Shown: positions 50,412 to 59,685, numbered from the stretch's first letter. The stretch: 64,000 nucleotides of DNA from Alphaproteobacteria bacterium (GCA_017308475.1 JAFKEU010000006.1:248001-312000); one strand, 5' to 3'. The notes: a model not told the origin generated them from the letters alone. Program-made: numbers and translations.

Positions 50412-51806
50412 ATGGCGCAATACGATTATGACCTGTTTGTTATTGGCGGCGGCTCGGGCGGCGTGCGCGCCGCGCGCATGGCGTCTCTTGCCGGGGCCCG
50501 CGTCGGCCTGGCCGAGGAATGGCGCATGGGCGGCACCTGTGTGATCCGCGGCTGCATCCCCAAGAAGCTGTTCGTCTATGCCAGCCAGTTCCGCGAGAAC
50601 ATCCTGGACAGCCGCGGCTACGGCTGGGACTTCGGCGACTGCAAATTCGACTGGCCCATCCTGATCGCCAACAAGGACCGCGAGATCGCCCGCCTGGAAG
50701 GGCTCTACACCACCAACGTCGAAAAGACGGGTGCGAAAATCCATCATGACCGCGCCGTGTTCGAGGACGAGCATACGCTGCGGCTCCTCAATTCCGGCCG
50801 CATGGTCACCGCCGAAAAGATCCTGATCGCCACCGGCAACCGCCCGACCCGCGAGATGGGCACCACCCATGTGATACCGGGCGGCGATCTTTGCATCACC
50901 TCGGACGAGGCGTTTCACCTCCAGGAACTGCCCAAGCGCATCCTGATCGCCGGCGGCGGCTATATCGCGCTGGAATTCGCCCATATCTTCCACGGCCTGG
51001 GCAGCCAGGTGTCGCTGGTCTATCGCGGCGAAAAACCCTTGCGCGGCTTCGACGACTGCTTGCGCGAGGCCGTGTGCGCCTCCATGCACAGCCGGGGGAT
51101 CGAGGTGCTGCTGGGTTGTGAATTCACCAGGGTGGAAAAGCGGGGCGACCATTTGCATGCCGAAACCAGCAAGGGCGCGGTGATCGAATGCGACCAGATC
51201 ATGCTGGCCATCGGCCGCCAGCCCAACACGCTGGCCTTGCATGTGGAGAAGGCGGGCGTGGAGCTTGGCCGGCGCGGCGAGGTGAAGGTGGACGACTATT
51301 CGCGCACCACCAACTCGCATATCTATGCGGTGGGCGACGTCACCGACCGCGTCCAGCTCACCCCCATCGCCATCCATGAGGCGATGGCCTTCGTGGAGAC
51401 GGCGTTCAAGAACAATCCGGTCAAGCCCGACCATATTCACGTGCCCAGCGCCGTCTTCACCACGCCGGAGATCGCCACCGTGGGCATGTCGGAACAGAAG
51501 GCCCTGCTGATGGGCCACAGCGTCGATGTCTACAAGTCCACCTTCCGCCCGCTGCTGCACACGCTGGGCGGGCGCGACGTGCGCACCCTGATGAAGCTGG
51601 TGGTGGATCAGAAGTCGCAGAAGGTGCTCGGTTGCCACATCTTCGGCGACCATGCGGCGGAGATCATCCAGGTCGTGGCGGTGGCGCTTCGCATGGGCGC
51701 GACCAAGAAGGATTTCGACGCCACCATCGCGCTGCATCCGACGGCGGCCGAGGAGCTGGTGACCATGCGTACAAAAAGCTACAGCCGCGAGCCGGAAGCC
51801 GCCTGA
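50412..51806 (+). CDS. gor: glutathione-disulfide reductase
   Basis: A 464-residue FAD/NADPH disulfide reductase. The FAD motif FVIGGGSGGVRAARMA, redox disulfide GGTCVIRGCIPKKLFVYAS (Cys43, Cys48), NADPH motif LIAGGGYIALEFAHIFHGLG, YAVGDVTDRVQLTPIAIHE and the C-terminal HPTAAEELVTM with the catalytic His-Glu pair match glutathione reductase rather than mercuric reductase or lipoamide dehydrogenase. It keeps glutathione reduced in the cytoplasm. Start ATG at 50412. Followed on the same strand by the DUF3857 gene, 56 bp away. Confidence 0.94.
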   Translation: MAQYDYDLFVIGGGSGGVRAARMASLAGARVGLAEEWRMGGTCVIRGCIPKKLFVYASQFRENILDSRGYGWDFGDCKFDWPILIANKDREIARLEGLYTTNVEKTGAKIHHDRAVFEDEHTLRLLNSGRMVTAEKILIATGNRPTREMGTTHVIPGGDLCITSDEAFHLQELPKRILIAGGGYIALEFAHIFHGLGSQVSLVYRGEKPLRGFDDCLREAVCASMHSRGIEVLLGCEFTRVEKRGDHLHAETSKGAVIECDQIMLAIGRQPNTLALHVEKAGVELGRRGEVKVDDYSRTTNSHIYAVGDVTDRVQLTPIAIHEAMAFVETAFKNNPVKPDHIHVPSAVFTTPEIATVGMSEQKALLMGHSVDVYKSTFRPLLHTLGGRDVRTLMKLVVDQKSQKVLGCHIFGDHAAEIIQVVAVALRMGATKKDFDATIALHPTAAEELVTMRTKSYSREPEAA

Positions 51807-51862
51807 AGGCTGTCTTGATATGCCTCCGGCCGTCCCCTAAGGTTGCCGTCGGGCGGGGAAAC

Positions 51863-53725
51863 ATGAGCCGAATCTGGCTGGCAATAGCATTTTTGTTCTC
51901 GATGCCGTGCGCGCGCGCCGCCGAGGCGCCGCCGCCTGCAGACCAGCCTCCTTCGGGCCAGCCCTATGAAATCGTCCGGAACGATGTTGACCTGGAGGTC
52001 GCCCCCGACGGGCACACCTGGGAGATGGACGAAACTCATACCCGGCCGCTGAATCTGGTGGGTCTGCAGGCTCTTACACAGACGACATTGTCGTATACGG
52101 AAGGCTACCAGCGGCTTCAGATTCTGGCTTACACGCTCAAAAAGGACGGGCGGCGCATCGACATTCCTGACAGCGATATCCTCAAGGGCACCGGCGAGAC
52201 GTCGGCGCCCGGGTTTTCAGACGTTCGCACCATGACAGTGGTTTTTCCCAACCTCGAAGTGGGCGACGAGGCCGTCCTGATCACGCGCATTGAACAGGTC
52301 AAGCCCTGGTTTCCCGGTGTCTTCGCTTCGACGATCGTCTATCCGCGTGACACGGTGGTGCGTGAAGCCACGCTGGCCCTGACCACGCGGGGCGACGACA
52401 GCAAGTTTCACATCACGGCGTCGGGAGTGAATGGCGAACAGCCGCTCAGCGCGGGCGGCAAGACGCGGCATGTCTGGCATTATCACAACGATACGGTGCA
52501 GACGCCCGAACCCGGCGCCACGGATGACATCCAGGACCAGCCGCGGGTGGAGGTCACCACCCTGTCCGATTATAAGAGCGTGGCTGGCTATTTTGCCGGC
52601 CTGTTCGCTGACAAGGCAGAAGTCACGCCGGATATCTCGTCTCTTGCGGGCAAGCTGACCGCGGGCATAAGCGATCGGCGGGCCCAGGCCCGCGCGCTTT
52701 ATGACTGGGTAAGCACCAATATCCGCTATGTCGACATCGTGCTCGGTGCGGGCGGATTCATCCCGCATGCCGCCGCCGACGTGCTCAAGAATGGTTATGG
52801 CGACTGCAAGGACCATGTGATGCTGCTCAAGGCCCTGCTGGCGGCCAAGGGCATCAAGAGTGCGAGTGTGTTGATCCGGGCGGGGGCTTCTCAATTTCGT
52901 CTGCCGGATGCGCCGTCACCTTTCCTGTTCGATCACCTGATCAACTATATTCCCGAATTCGACCTCTTCGTAGATTCGACTGCCCGGTATGCCGCCTTCG
53001 ACGCGTTGCCCGCCACCGATGCCGGCAAGCCCGTGGTTGTTGTCGAAGAAGGCCGCACGGCGGTCACCCCGCCGGATACGGCCGCCAGCACGTCGATTTC
53101 CGTCAAGAGCAGGATCACGGTCAATGCCGACGGCAGTGCTGACGGTAACGCCGATGTCGAGACGGTCGGCTCGAACGCCATCCTCTATCGCGCCATCATG
53201 GCGGCGATTCAGCCCGATCGCGAGAATGATTTCTTTCGCGCCCTGCTGGGAGCCGATTCAACCGGCAAGCTCGGTCGCGGCGATACCGGCGCGCTGACGC
53301 GCGATTACGCCTTCTCGGCTCATTACCATGTCGGCCATGCCGCCAATATCGCGGGTCCGGGCGCTATTTCCGTTCTTTCCCTCGGCTTTCATCCCATATC
53401 TTTTCCCAGCCTGATCGGCACAAACCTGCCGGTCCGCCGGACGCGCGACTATGTCTGCGCGGCCGGGCTCTATCGGGATACCAGCACCATCACGCTGCCC
53501 GGGCACGCGAGCATTTCCACGCTGCCGCCATCACAGGTCATAACCGCGCAGGGAATCCGGTTGGCCGTCACCTATGAAAAGGTTTCGCCGCAGACTGTCC
53601 GCGCCCAGACCGAATTGAGAATGGACCCGGCGGGCCCGGTCTGCCCCGCGTCCGGCTATGACCAGATCCGCCCGCAACTGTCCCGCATGATCGGAGCCTT
53701 GCTGGCGCAGGTCATTTATCAATAG
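51863..53725 (+). CDS. DUF3857 / transglutaminase-like exported protein
   Basis: A 620-residue exported protein. The signal peptide ends near ARAAE (residue 20). An N-terminal DUF3857 beta-domain (to about 230) is followed by a transglutaminase-like core with Cys315 (NGYGDCKDHVMLLKALL), His358 (FDHLINYI) and Asp near 373 (FVDSTARY), forming the usual triad. A C-terminal beta-region (IRLAVTYEKVSPQ) ends the protein. The cysteine may act as a protease or cross-linking enzyme; its substrate is unknown. A downstream double TonB-C gene starts seven bases after the stop, so both are one operon. The DNA here is somewhat less G+C-rich than its neighbours. Confidence 0.85.
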   Translation: MSRIWLAIAFLFSMPCARAAEAPPPADQPPSGQPYEIVRNDVDLEVAPDGHTWEMDETHTRPLNLVGLQALTQTTLSYTEGYQRLQILAYTLKKDGRRIDIPDSDILKGTGETSAPGFSDVRTMTVVFPNLEVGDEAVLITRIEQVKPWFPGVFASTIVYPRDTVVREATLALTTRGDDSKFHITASGVNGEQPLSAGGKTRHVWHYHNDTVQTPEPGATDDIQDQPRVEVTTLSDYKSVAGYFAGLFADKAEVTPDISSLAGKLTAGISDRRAQARALYDWVSTNIRYVDIVLGAGGFIPHAAADVLKNGYGDCKDHVMLLKALLAAKGIKSASVLIRAGASQFRLPDAPSPFLFDHLINYIPEFDLFVDSTARYAAFDALPATDAGKPVVVVEEGRTAVTPPDTAASTSISVKSRITVNADGSADGNADVETVGSNAILYRAIMAAIQPDRENDFFRALLGADSTGKLGRGDTGALTRDYAFSAHYHVGHAANIAGPGAISVLSLGFHPISFPSLIGTNLPVRRTRDYVCAAGLYRDTSTITLPGHASISTLPPSQVITAQGIRLAVTYEKVSPQTVRAQTELRMDPAGPVCPASGYDQIRPQLSRMIGALLAQVIYQ

Positions 53726-53732
53726 GTGCTGC

Positions 53733-54386
53733 ATGCAAAACCGGTTCTGCTGCGGTCTGGTTGCCGTTCTTGCCGTTCTTGCCGTTCTGTTGCCGGTCCA
53801 GGCGATGGCCCAGGTCGTCGAATGCACACCTGCACGCGGCCTCAAGCCGATCATGGCCACCCATACGATACCACCCTATCCGGATGTCTCCGTCATGACG
53901 AGCGAGCAGGGCACCGTTCTGCTGGGTGTGGTGATCGGCAAGGATGGCATGCCGGGCGATGTTCAGATCGAACAGTCCAGCGGTTCGCTCAGGCTCGACA
54001 TCACCGCCCGCGACCATGTCAAGGCAAACTGGCGGTGGGAGCCGATGGCCGAGGCCTGCCATACCAAGGTTTCGATGAGATTCGACGTGCATGACCGCCA
54101 GCCCGGTGATCGGTGGAGCCCCATCATCAGGCCCGGTATCGCCGACTATCCTCCGCAGTCCCTGAAGGCTGGCGAGCAGGGCGACAGCATCGTGATGATT
54201 CTTCTTGGCCAGGACGGGACAATTTTGAAGGTCGGTCCAACCGGTCATGGCAGCGGGTATCCCGCGCTCGATGCCAAATCCGAAGAACTGGCCAAGACGT
54301 TGCGTTTGAAGCCCGCCACAATGGACGGCAAACCGGTGTTCACCGTCGTGACCGTCGACTTCAGGTGGGTGCTGCCGGCGAAGTAA
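53733..54386 (+). CDS. exported protein with two TonB C-terminal-like domains
   Basis: A 217-residue protein with a signal peptide (AVLAVLAVLLPVQAMAQ) and two copies of a TonB-C-like unit: PYPDVSVMTSEQGTVLLGVVIGKDG (about 48-120) and DYPPQSLKAGEQGDSIVMILLGQDG (about 135-210). Each ends in a beta-strand with R/K-rich residues. It lacks the TonB proline-rich spacer and has no retained membrane anchor, so it is not a normal energy transducer. Two cysteines (Cys31 and the one in EACHTK) could form a disulfide. Coupled to the DUF3857/transglutaminase gene. Role unknown. Confidence 0.7.
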   Translation: MQNRFCCGLVAVLAVLAVLLPVQAMAQVVECTPARGLKPIMATHTIPPYPDVSVMTSEQGTVLLGVVIGKDGMPGDVQIEQSSGSLRLDITARDHVKANWRWEPMAEACHTKVSMRFDVHDRQPGDRWSPIIRPGIADYPPQSLKAGEQGDSIVMILLGQDGTILKVGPTGHGSGYPALDAKSEELAKTLRLKPATMDGKPVFTVVTVDFRWVLPAK

Positions 54387-54391
54387 GCGCC

Positions 54392-55672
54392 CTAAGCCCC
54401 TTCTTCCTTCACCTTGCGATGCATCAGCGCCAGCAGCGCGGCCAGCACGCAGCCGGCGATGATGCCCGCCGTCAGGTCGCGCACGATGGTCAAAAGGAAC
54501 GTCGCCAGCAGCACCGCGGCACTCGGCCAGGCGCGCAGCAACGCCGCGAACTCGCCCTTGTCGGCCATGGTCCAGCACACCACCAGCAACAGCCCTGCCA
54601 GCGTCGCCAGCGGGATGTAGGACGCAAGCGGCGCCGCCACCAGCATGAACAGCAGCACGAACGCGGCATGCATCATGCCCGACAGCGGGCTCCTGGCGCC
54701 GGCGCGCACATTGGTGGCGGTGCGCGCGATGGTGCCGGTGACCGCGATGCCGCCGAACAGCGCCGAGGCGATATTGGCGATGCCCTGCGCCACCAGCTCC
54801 ATGTTGGCGCGGTGCTTCCTGCCTGTCATGCTGTCGGCGACCTTGGCCGACAACAGGCTCTCCACCCCGCCCAGCAGTGTGAAGGACAGCGCCACCGGAA
54901 ACAGCGTCACCAGTTTTTCCGCGTCTATCTGCGGCAGGTGCGGCGCCGGCAGCCCGTGCGGCAGCTCGCCGAAGCGCGCGCCGATCGTCTCCACCGGAAA
55001 ATGCAGTGCGAAGGCCGCCAGTGACGCCGCCGCCACCGCCAGGATCATGCCGGGCCAGGTCGGCCGATAGCGCCGCTGCAGGAAGATCAGCGCGGCGGTC
55101 CCCAGCCCCAGTCCCAGCGCCCACGGATTGAGCGTGCCGATCGCGCCGCCCAGCGCCGCCAGCTTGGGCAGCAGCGGCCCAGGCTCGCGGCCCGCAAGCG
55201 TCAGTCCGCCCAGGTCCTTCAGCTGGCTCGCCAGGATGGTGACGGCGATGCCCGCGGTGAAACCCACCGTGACGGCATGGGGGATGTGGCGGATCAGGCT
55301 GCCCAGCCGCGAGATGCCCAGGATCGCCAGCAGCGCGCCCGACATCATCACCGTGACCAGAAGCCCGTCGACCCCGTAATGGGCCACCGTGGCCGCGATC
55401 AGCACGATGAAGGCCCCCGCCGGCCCGCCGATCTGGAAGCGGCTGCCCCCCAGCGCCGACACCAGGAAGCCGCCCACGATGGCGGTATAAAGCCCGCGCG
55501 CCGGGTTGACCCCCGAAGCGACGCCGAAGGCCATGGACAGGGGCAGGGCGACGATGGCCACGGTCAGGGCCGCCATCACATCCTTGCGGAAGTCGGCGCC
55601 GCCGTAACCCTCCTTCAGGGTCGTGAAAAGCTTGGGCCGGTAAAGATTGGCCGTCGAAGTGCCGTCGGGCAT
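54392..55672 (-). CDS. SulP family anion permease lacking a STAS domain
   Basis: A 426-residue membrane protein with the SulP core: FRKDVMAALTVAIVALPLSMAFGVASGV, GGSRFQIGGPAGAFIVLIAATV, and HRANMELVAQGIANIASALFGGIAVTGTIARTATNVRAGARSPLSG in outline. It should transport sulfate, bicarbonate or carboxylates. It ends after the last helix (ALLALMHRKVKEEGA), whereas most SulP proteins continue with a cytosolic STAS domain of about 120 residues; no STAS-like sequence is adjacent. The ATG at 55672 gives the usual short N-terminal tail. Convergent with the double TonB-C gene. Confidence 0.92.
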   Translation of the reverse strand: MPDGTSTANLYRPKLFTTLKEGYGGADFRKDVMAALTVAIVALPLSMAFGVASGVNPARGLYTAIVGGFLVSALGGSRFQIGGPAGAFIVLIAATVAHYGVDGLLVTVMMSGALLAILGISRLGSLIRHIPHAVTVGFTAGIAVTILASQLKDLGGLTLAGREPGPLLPKLAALGGAIGTLNPWALGLGLGTAALIFLQRRYRPTWPGMILAVAAASLAAFALHFPVETIGARFGELPHGLPAPHLPQIDAEKLVTLFPVALSFTLLGGVESLLSAKVADSMTGRKHRANMELVAQGIANIASALFGGIAVTGTIARTATNVRAGARSPLSGMMHAAFVLLFMLVAAPLASYIPLATLAGLLLVVCWTMADKGEFAALLRAWPSAAVLLATFLLTIVRDLTAGIIAGCVLAALLALMHRKVKEEGA

Positions 55673-55880
55673 GGATGTTTGCTGACCAGAAAGCTGGCGT
55701 TTCTCCTGCCATGGCCAGCCTACCCGCCACCTTGATCCGGCGCAAATGGCGGAAAATTCACGGAAAAAGGGCCGTTCACCCATCGACCAGCCGGTTCTGG
55801 TAAATTGGAGGTCTATCGCCTATACCCACCGCCCGGCCGGGAAATCCCGGCAGGGCAAGAGATTTAAGGGAGTAATCCGC

Positions 55881-57263
55881 GTGGCCCAATCGAGCTGGAC
55901 CCCGCAGAGCTGGCAGGAAAAGCCCGCGCGCCAGATGCCGGAATATCCGGACAAGGCAGCGCTGGACCGGGTGCTGGCGCAGCTGAAGTCCCACCCCCCG
56001 CTGGTCTTCGCGGGCGAGGCCCGCAATCTTCAGGCCGCGCTGGGCCAGGTGGCCGCCGGCAAGGCGTTTCTTCTTCAGGGCGGGGACTGCGCCGAAAGCT
56101 TCGCCGAATTCCATCCCGACAATATCCGCGACACCTTCCGCGTGCTGCTGCAGATGGCGGTGGTGCTGACCTTCGCCGCGGGCGTGCCGGTGGTGAAGGT
56201 GGGCCGCATCGCCGGCCAGTTCGCCAAGCCCCGCTCCGACGATTTCGAGACCCAGAACGGCGTCACCCTGCCGTCCTATCGCGGCGACAACATCAATTCG
56301 GGCGAGTTCACGCGCGAGGCGCGCATCCCCGATCCGCAGCGTCTCCTGATGGGCGTCGCCCAGTCGGCGGCCACGCTGAACCTGCTGCGCGCCTTCGCCC
56401 AGGGCGGCTATGCCGATCTGCACAATGTCCATCGCTGGATGCTGGGCTTCATAGCGGACTCGCCGGCCAGCGAAAAATACAAAGGTCTCGCACAGCGCAT
56501 CACCGAAACGCTGGAATTCATGGACGCCTGCGGCATCACCAGCGCCTCGGTGCCCCAGTTGCGCGGCACAGACTTTTATACCAGTCATGAGGCGCTGCTC
56601 CTGCCCTACGAGCAGGCAATGACCCGCATCGATTCCACCACCGGCGACTGGTATGACACCTCCGCCCACATGCTGTGGATCGGCGACCGCACCCGCCAGC
56701 TGGACGGCGCCCATGTCGAATTCATGCGCGGCATCAAGAACCCGATCGGCCTGAAATGCGGCCCCAGCCTGGAGCCCGACGATCTTTTGCGCCTGATCGC
56801 CCGCCTGAATCCGGAAAACATCCCCGGCCGGCTGACCCTGATCGCGCGCTTCGGCTCCGACAAGGTCGCCGAGAAGCTGCCGCCGCTGGTGCGGGCCGTG
56901 AAGCGCGAAGGCGCCCAGGTGGTATGGTCGTCCGATCCCATGCACGGCAACACCATCAAGCTTCAGTCCGGCTACAAGACGCGGCCCGTCGACCGCATCC
57001 TGGAAGAGGTGAAGAGCTTCTTCGCCGTCCACCGTGCCGAGGGCACCCATGCCGGCGGCGTTCATTTCGAAATGACGGGCCAGAACGTCACCGAATGCCT
57101 GGGCGGCGCCCAGGGGCTGAAGGAAGTGGATTTGCAGCACCGCTACCAGACCGCCTGCGATCCGCGCCTGAACGCCAGCCAGGCGCTGGAACTGGCCTTT
57201 CTGATCGCCCAGGGCATCCGCGAGGAGCGCATGAAGGATAGCGCACTCGCGGCGTCGGCGTAA
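55881..57263 (+). CDS. class II DAHP synthase
   Basis: A 460-residue 3-deoxy-D-arabino-heptulosonate-7-phosphate synthase, the first enzyme of the shikimate pathway. [69 protein letters not shown] in outline and [12 protein letters not shown] are plant/bacterial class II signatures, with the metal-binding Cys in GGDCAE and a later CGPSLEP. The start is the GTG at 55881, with aagggag eight bases upstream; the ATG at 55746 would add 45 non-conserved residues. Divergent from the SulP gene over 208 bp. A small hairpin (gccggg/cccggc) lies in the leader. Confidence 0.95.
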   Translation: MAQSSWTPQSWQEKPARQMPEYPDKAALDRVLAQLKSHPPLVFAGEARNLQAALGQVAAGKAFLLQGGDCAESFAEFHPDNIRDTFRVLLQMAVVLTFAAGVPVVKVGRIAGQFAKPRSDDFETQNGVTLPSYRGDNINSGEFTREARIPDPQRLLMGVAQSAATLNLLRAFAQGGYADLHNVHRWMLGFIADSPASEKYKGLAQRITETLEFMDACGITSASVPQLRGTDFYTSHEALLLPYEQAMTRIDSTTGDWYDTSAHMLWIGDRTRQLDGAHVEFMRGIKNPIGLKCGPSLEPDDLLRLIARLNPENIPGRLTLIARFGSDKVAEKLPPLVRAVKREGAQVVWSSDPMHGNTIKLQSGYKTRPVDRILEEVKSFFAVHRAEGTHAGGVHFEMTGQNVTECLGGAQGLKEVDLQHRYQTACDPRLNASQALELAFLIAQGIREERMKDSALAASA

Positions 57264-57270
57264 AATGATC

Positions 57271-57408
57271 ACGAGCACGCCGTCGGTCCGCCGCGAGCGA
57301 AGCGAGCCAGTGATGACGCGCGGGGGATTGGGCCTGAACGTCCGGATGGAACCCACGAGCGCGGCGCGGGTCCGCCGCGAGCGAAGCGAGCCAGTGATCA
57401 CGCGCCGG
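57271..57408. repeat. two direct repeats of about 52 bp, 84 bp apart
   Basis: The units start with acgagc at 57271 and 57355 and share the core ggtccgccgcgagcgaagcg and the continuation agccagtgat, then differ by single bases (tgatgacgcgc versus tgatcacgcgc). They fill the 156-bp gap between the DAHP synthase and membrane protein genes. Two copies only, so not a CRISPR. On the minus strand they are open and would encode a repeated VITGSLRSRRT. Confidence 0.75.
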
Positions 57409-57419
57409 GCGAGCATATA

Positions 57420-58169
57420 ATGGGCATTGCCCGTCTGCTCGCCAAAGGCTGGGTGATCTTCTGCCTGTTCGCGGCCGCCCATGCCCTGCACATCGCGCTC
57501 ATCTCCGGCGTGCCGCTGGCCAATTCGCTGGGCGCCATCGCGATCTGCGCCGGGCTGTTCATCGCCATGGGGCTTCTGTTCGTGGGCGGCTTCGGCGCTT
57601 CTGCGGTGCATTCCATCACCCCGCTGCTCGAGCGGATGAAGCCCCACCACCTGATCCCCGGTTTCAACGAAGGCGTGTTCGCGGTCTTCGTGATCCTGTC
57701 ATTCCTCAACCAGGCATTTGTGGCGCCCGAGCTGATCAACCGCGGGGGCGCGGGCGGGCTGGAGAATGCGATCTATTTCCTGGTCCCCGGCGAGCGCGCG
57801 CTGGCGGCCGCGATGCAGGCCTGCACCCTGGATGGCGGCCGCGTCTATGCCGCGGCCTTCACCTGGCTTCTGGCGATCATCTATCTGGCATCCGCCGCCT
57901 CGCGCCTGAAGCTGGCCGCCGGGCTGATCCGGCTGGAGCAGGGGGACCGCCCCCAGCTTCTGGGCCCGACCCTGCGCGCCTTCCTGTTCGGCACCGCGGC
58001 GGTCGTGGGCATCCAGTTTCTCTGCGTGGGTTCGGCCTATCCCTGGCTGAACTGCAGCGCCTTCACCGACATTTCGGGCGCGGTGCTGATCGGCCTGGCG
58101 CCGCTCATGCTCGCGTACCTGATTGTCGCCGCACTCGCTTCGCTGCTGGCAAGCTCGCCCGAAAAATGA
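57420..58169 (+). CDS. hypothetical integral membrane protein
   Basis: A 249-residue membrane protein with about six hydrophobic segments (WVIFCLFAAAHALHIALI near 11-28; ICAGLFIAMGLLFVGGFGA near 42-60; VFAVFVILSFLNQAFVA near 86-102; further ones near 145-160, 190-205 and 222-242). One loop contains CTLDGGRVY and the other LNCSAFTD, so two cysteines face the same side. I recognise no family. The ATG at 57420 is preceded by AT-rich gagcatata without a clear ribosome site. Confidence 0.7.
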   Translation: MGIARLLAKGWVIFCLFAAAHALHIALISGVPLANSLGAIAICAGLFIAMGLLFVGGFGASAVHSITPLLERMKPHHLIPGFNEGVFAVFVILSFLNQAFVAPELINRGGAGGLENAIYFLVPGERALAAAMQACTLDGGRVYAAAFTWLLAIIYLASAASRLKLAAGLIRLEQGDRPQLLGPTLRAFLFGTAAVVGIQFLCVGSAYPWLNCSAFTDISGAVLIGLAPLMLAYLIVAALASLLASSPEK

Positions 58170-58201
58170 AGCTTTCCGCGGGCTTTTGACGGTTGCGCGA
58201 A

Positions 58202-58228
58202 TTCGACCGCTGTCCTGTGAAATATAAT
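58202..58228 (+). promoter_or_regulatory. candidate promoter for the Gfo/Idh gene
   Basis: A perfect tataat at 58223-58228 sits in the only AT-rich patch of this region. The best upstream hexamer is ttcgac at 58202-58207, but the 15-base spacing is short. The start would be about 110 bases before the proposed Gfo/Idh start codon. Confidence 0.3.
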
Positions 58229-58344
58229 ATCATAGCAAAAACAATGGCTTGCCTGGTGCGGTAACAAACCGGAACATTTGTTTGGTGGCACCCGTCCCCG
58301 TCGCGGTCCCTTATGCGACCGTACCAATTGCTGGGGTTTCAGCC

Positions 58345-59355
58345 TTGTTTCTTCGCCGCCGCGTTCCGGAAGCCGGCCCCCTGAAAGCCGCGGTCATCGG
58401 CGCCGGGGCCTTTGGCCGCCACCATGCCAACAAGTACCGCGCCCTGGCCGACGCATGCCCGAAGGACAACCGGGCGGTCGAACTGTTCGCCATCGCCGAT
58501 CCCGACCCGGAAGTGCGTGCCGCCATGGCCGCGCAGCACAATGTGACGGTGGTCTCCGACTGGCGCGATCTTCTGGGCAAGGTCGATCTGGTCAGCGTCT
58601 GCTCGCCGGCGGTCACCCACGCCGGCATCGTGCGCGCCTTCCTGAATACCGGCGCCCATGTGCTGGTGGAAAAGCCCATCGCCACCACCGTGGAAGAGGC
58701 CAATGAACTCGTCGCCCTGTCGCGCGCGACCGGCAAGGTTCTGACCGTCGGCCATCAGGAGCGTTTCGTCTTCGCCCGCACCGGCCTGCTCGACCTCGGC
58801 GAAACGCCGCTGGAGATTACCTGCTGGCGCCAGGGCCCCTGGACCGGCCGCGGCGACGACGTCTCGGCCGTGCTGGACCTGATGATCCACGATCTTGACC
58901 TTGTGCATGCGCTGGTTCCCGGCGCCGTGGCCGATGTGGAGGCCCAGGGTTATGTCGAATACGGCCCCCATGCCGATGAAATCTGCGCCGCCGTCACCTT
59001 CGCCAATGGCACCATCGTCCGGCTGGAGACCAGCCGCGTGGCGCCGGAGCGCCGGCGCGGCCTGCGCGCCGTCTATGCCGACGGCGTGGTGGAAATCGAC
59101 TTCCTGACCCGCCAGATATCCAACACCACCCCGCGTCTCCTTGTCGGCCTTGAAAATGAGGGCCTGCTGGAGATGGGCGACCCGCTGGGCGAATCCGTGG
59201 CCGGATTCGTCGCCGCCGCCTTGGGCGGCATCGATGCGCTGGTGACGCCCGAACAGGCCAGCCAGGCGCTGGAAACCGCCCTCCTGATCGAGGAAGCGGC
59301 GGGCGTTTCCGTGCCCATGCCGGTGGCCCGGCGCCGCGTCGCTGTGGCTGGGTGA
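58345..59355 (+). CDS. Gfo/Idh/MocA family oxidoreductase
   Basis: A 336-residue NAD(P)-dependent dehydrogenase-like protein. The Rossmann start LKAAVIGAGAFGRHHANKYRAL, the nicotinamide-proximal VLVEKPIATTVEEANELV (EKP motif) and the C-terminal DLMIHDLDLVHALV helix are the family signature. Members oxidise or reduce sugars, inositol or lipid-A precursors; the HHANKYRAL and DLMIHDLD wording is like the oxidoreductases found near lipid A genes, but substrate is open. No ATG is available; the TTG at 58345 gives a normal length, and TTG 58249 and GTG 58285 are alternatives. Its stop codon lies inside the first 89-bp repeat. Confidence 0.83.
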   Translation: MFLRRRVPEAGPLKAAVIGAGAFGRHHANKYRALADACPKDNRAVELFAIADPDPEVRAAMAAQHNVTVVSDWRDLLGKVDLVSVCSPAVTHAGIVRAFLNTGAHVLVEKPIATTVEEANELVALSRATGKVLTVGHQERFVFARTGLLDLGETPLEITCWRQGPWTGRGDDVSAVLDLMIHDLDLVHALVPGAVADVEAQGYVEYGPHADEICAAVTFANGTIVRLETSRVAPERRRGLRAVYADGVVEIDFLTRQISNTTPRLLVGLENEGLLEMGDPLGESVAGFVAAALGGIDALVTPEQASQALETALLIEEAAGVSVPMPVARRRVAVAG

Positions 59356-59439
59356 GGCGCGACCGGCGTAGCCGCTCAAATCGATCCAGTGGATCGATTT
59401 GAGCGCCGAACGCCGCGAGCCTTGGGCGAGCGGCCGGGC
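59351..59439. repeat. 89-bp palindromic repeat, copy 1
   Basis: It runs from ggtgaggcgcgaccggcg to cggccgggc and contains a 13-bp stem (ctcaaatcgatcc facing ggatcgatttgag, three-base loop) at 59375-59403. By hand comparison 82 of 89 positions match copy 2. Its first TGA supplies the stop codon of the Gfo/Idh gene. Confidence 0.88.
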
Positions 59440-59515
59440 GGCGTTGAAGCCTGCACGATTCCGTCATGCGCCCCGGCTGTTTCTCCACCGTCCTGAAATG
59501 CTCTAAACAACGGGC

Positions 59516-59569
59516 ATGACCGACCGTTTCCGCATCGCGCTTGCCCAGCTCAATCCGGTGATGGGGTGA
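59516..59569 (+). pseudogene. 17-codon remnant copy of the nadE start
   Basis: The frame MTDRFRIALAQLNPVMG ends in a TGA supplied by repeat copy 2. The intact nadE begins MTDNFRIALAQLNPVMG. The two DNA stretches differ at 7 of 51 positions; four of the five altered codons are synonymous. The remnant must have been under coding selection, or come from a diverged gene copy, before it was cut. It is unlikely to be functional except possibly as an upstream reading frame. Confidence 0.8.
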
Positions 59570-59653
59570 GGCGCGACCGGCGAAGCCGGTCAAATCGATC
59601 CGGTGGATCGATTTGAGCGCCGAACGCCGCGAGCCCCAAGCGAGCGGCCGGGC
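59565..59653. repeat. 89-bp palindromic repeat, copy 2
   Basis: The second copy interrupts the nadE remnant after its 17th codon and ends 32 bp before the intact nadE start. It has the same palindromic centre with one changed end base (gtcaaatcgatcc/ggatcgatttgag). The leaders after both copies share a gctaaac-type stretch just before the ATG. Confidence 0.88.
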
Positions 59654-59685
59654 AGGCCAAGGATGCGATATGCTAAACACCGATC

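Noticed and set aside
57271..57408. CRISPR array
   Set aside because: Only two units with no uniform spacer and no cas genes in the window.
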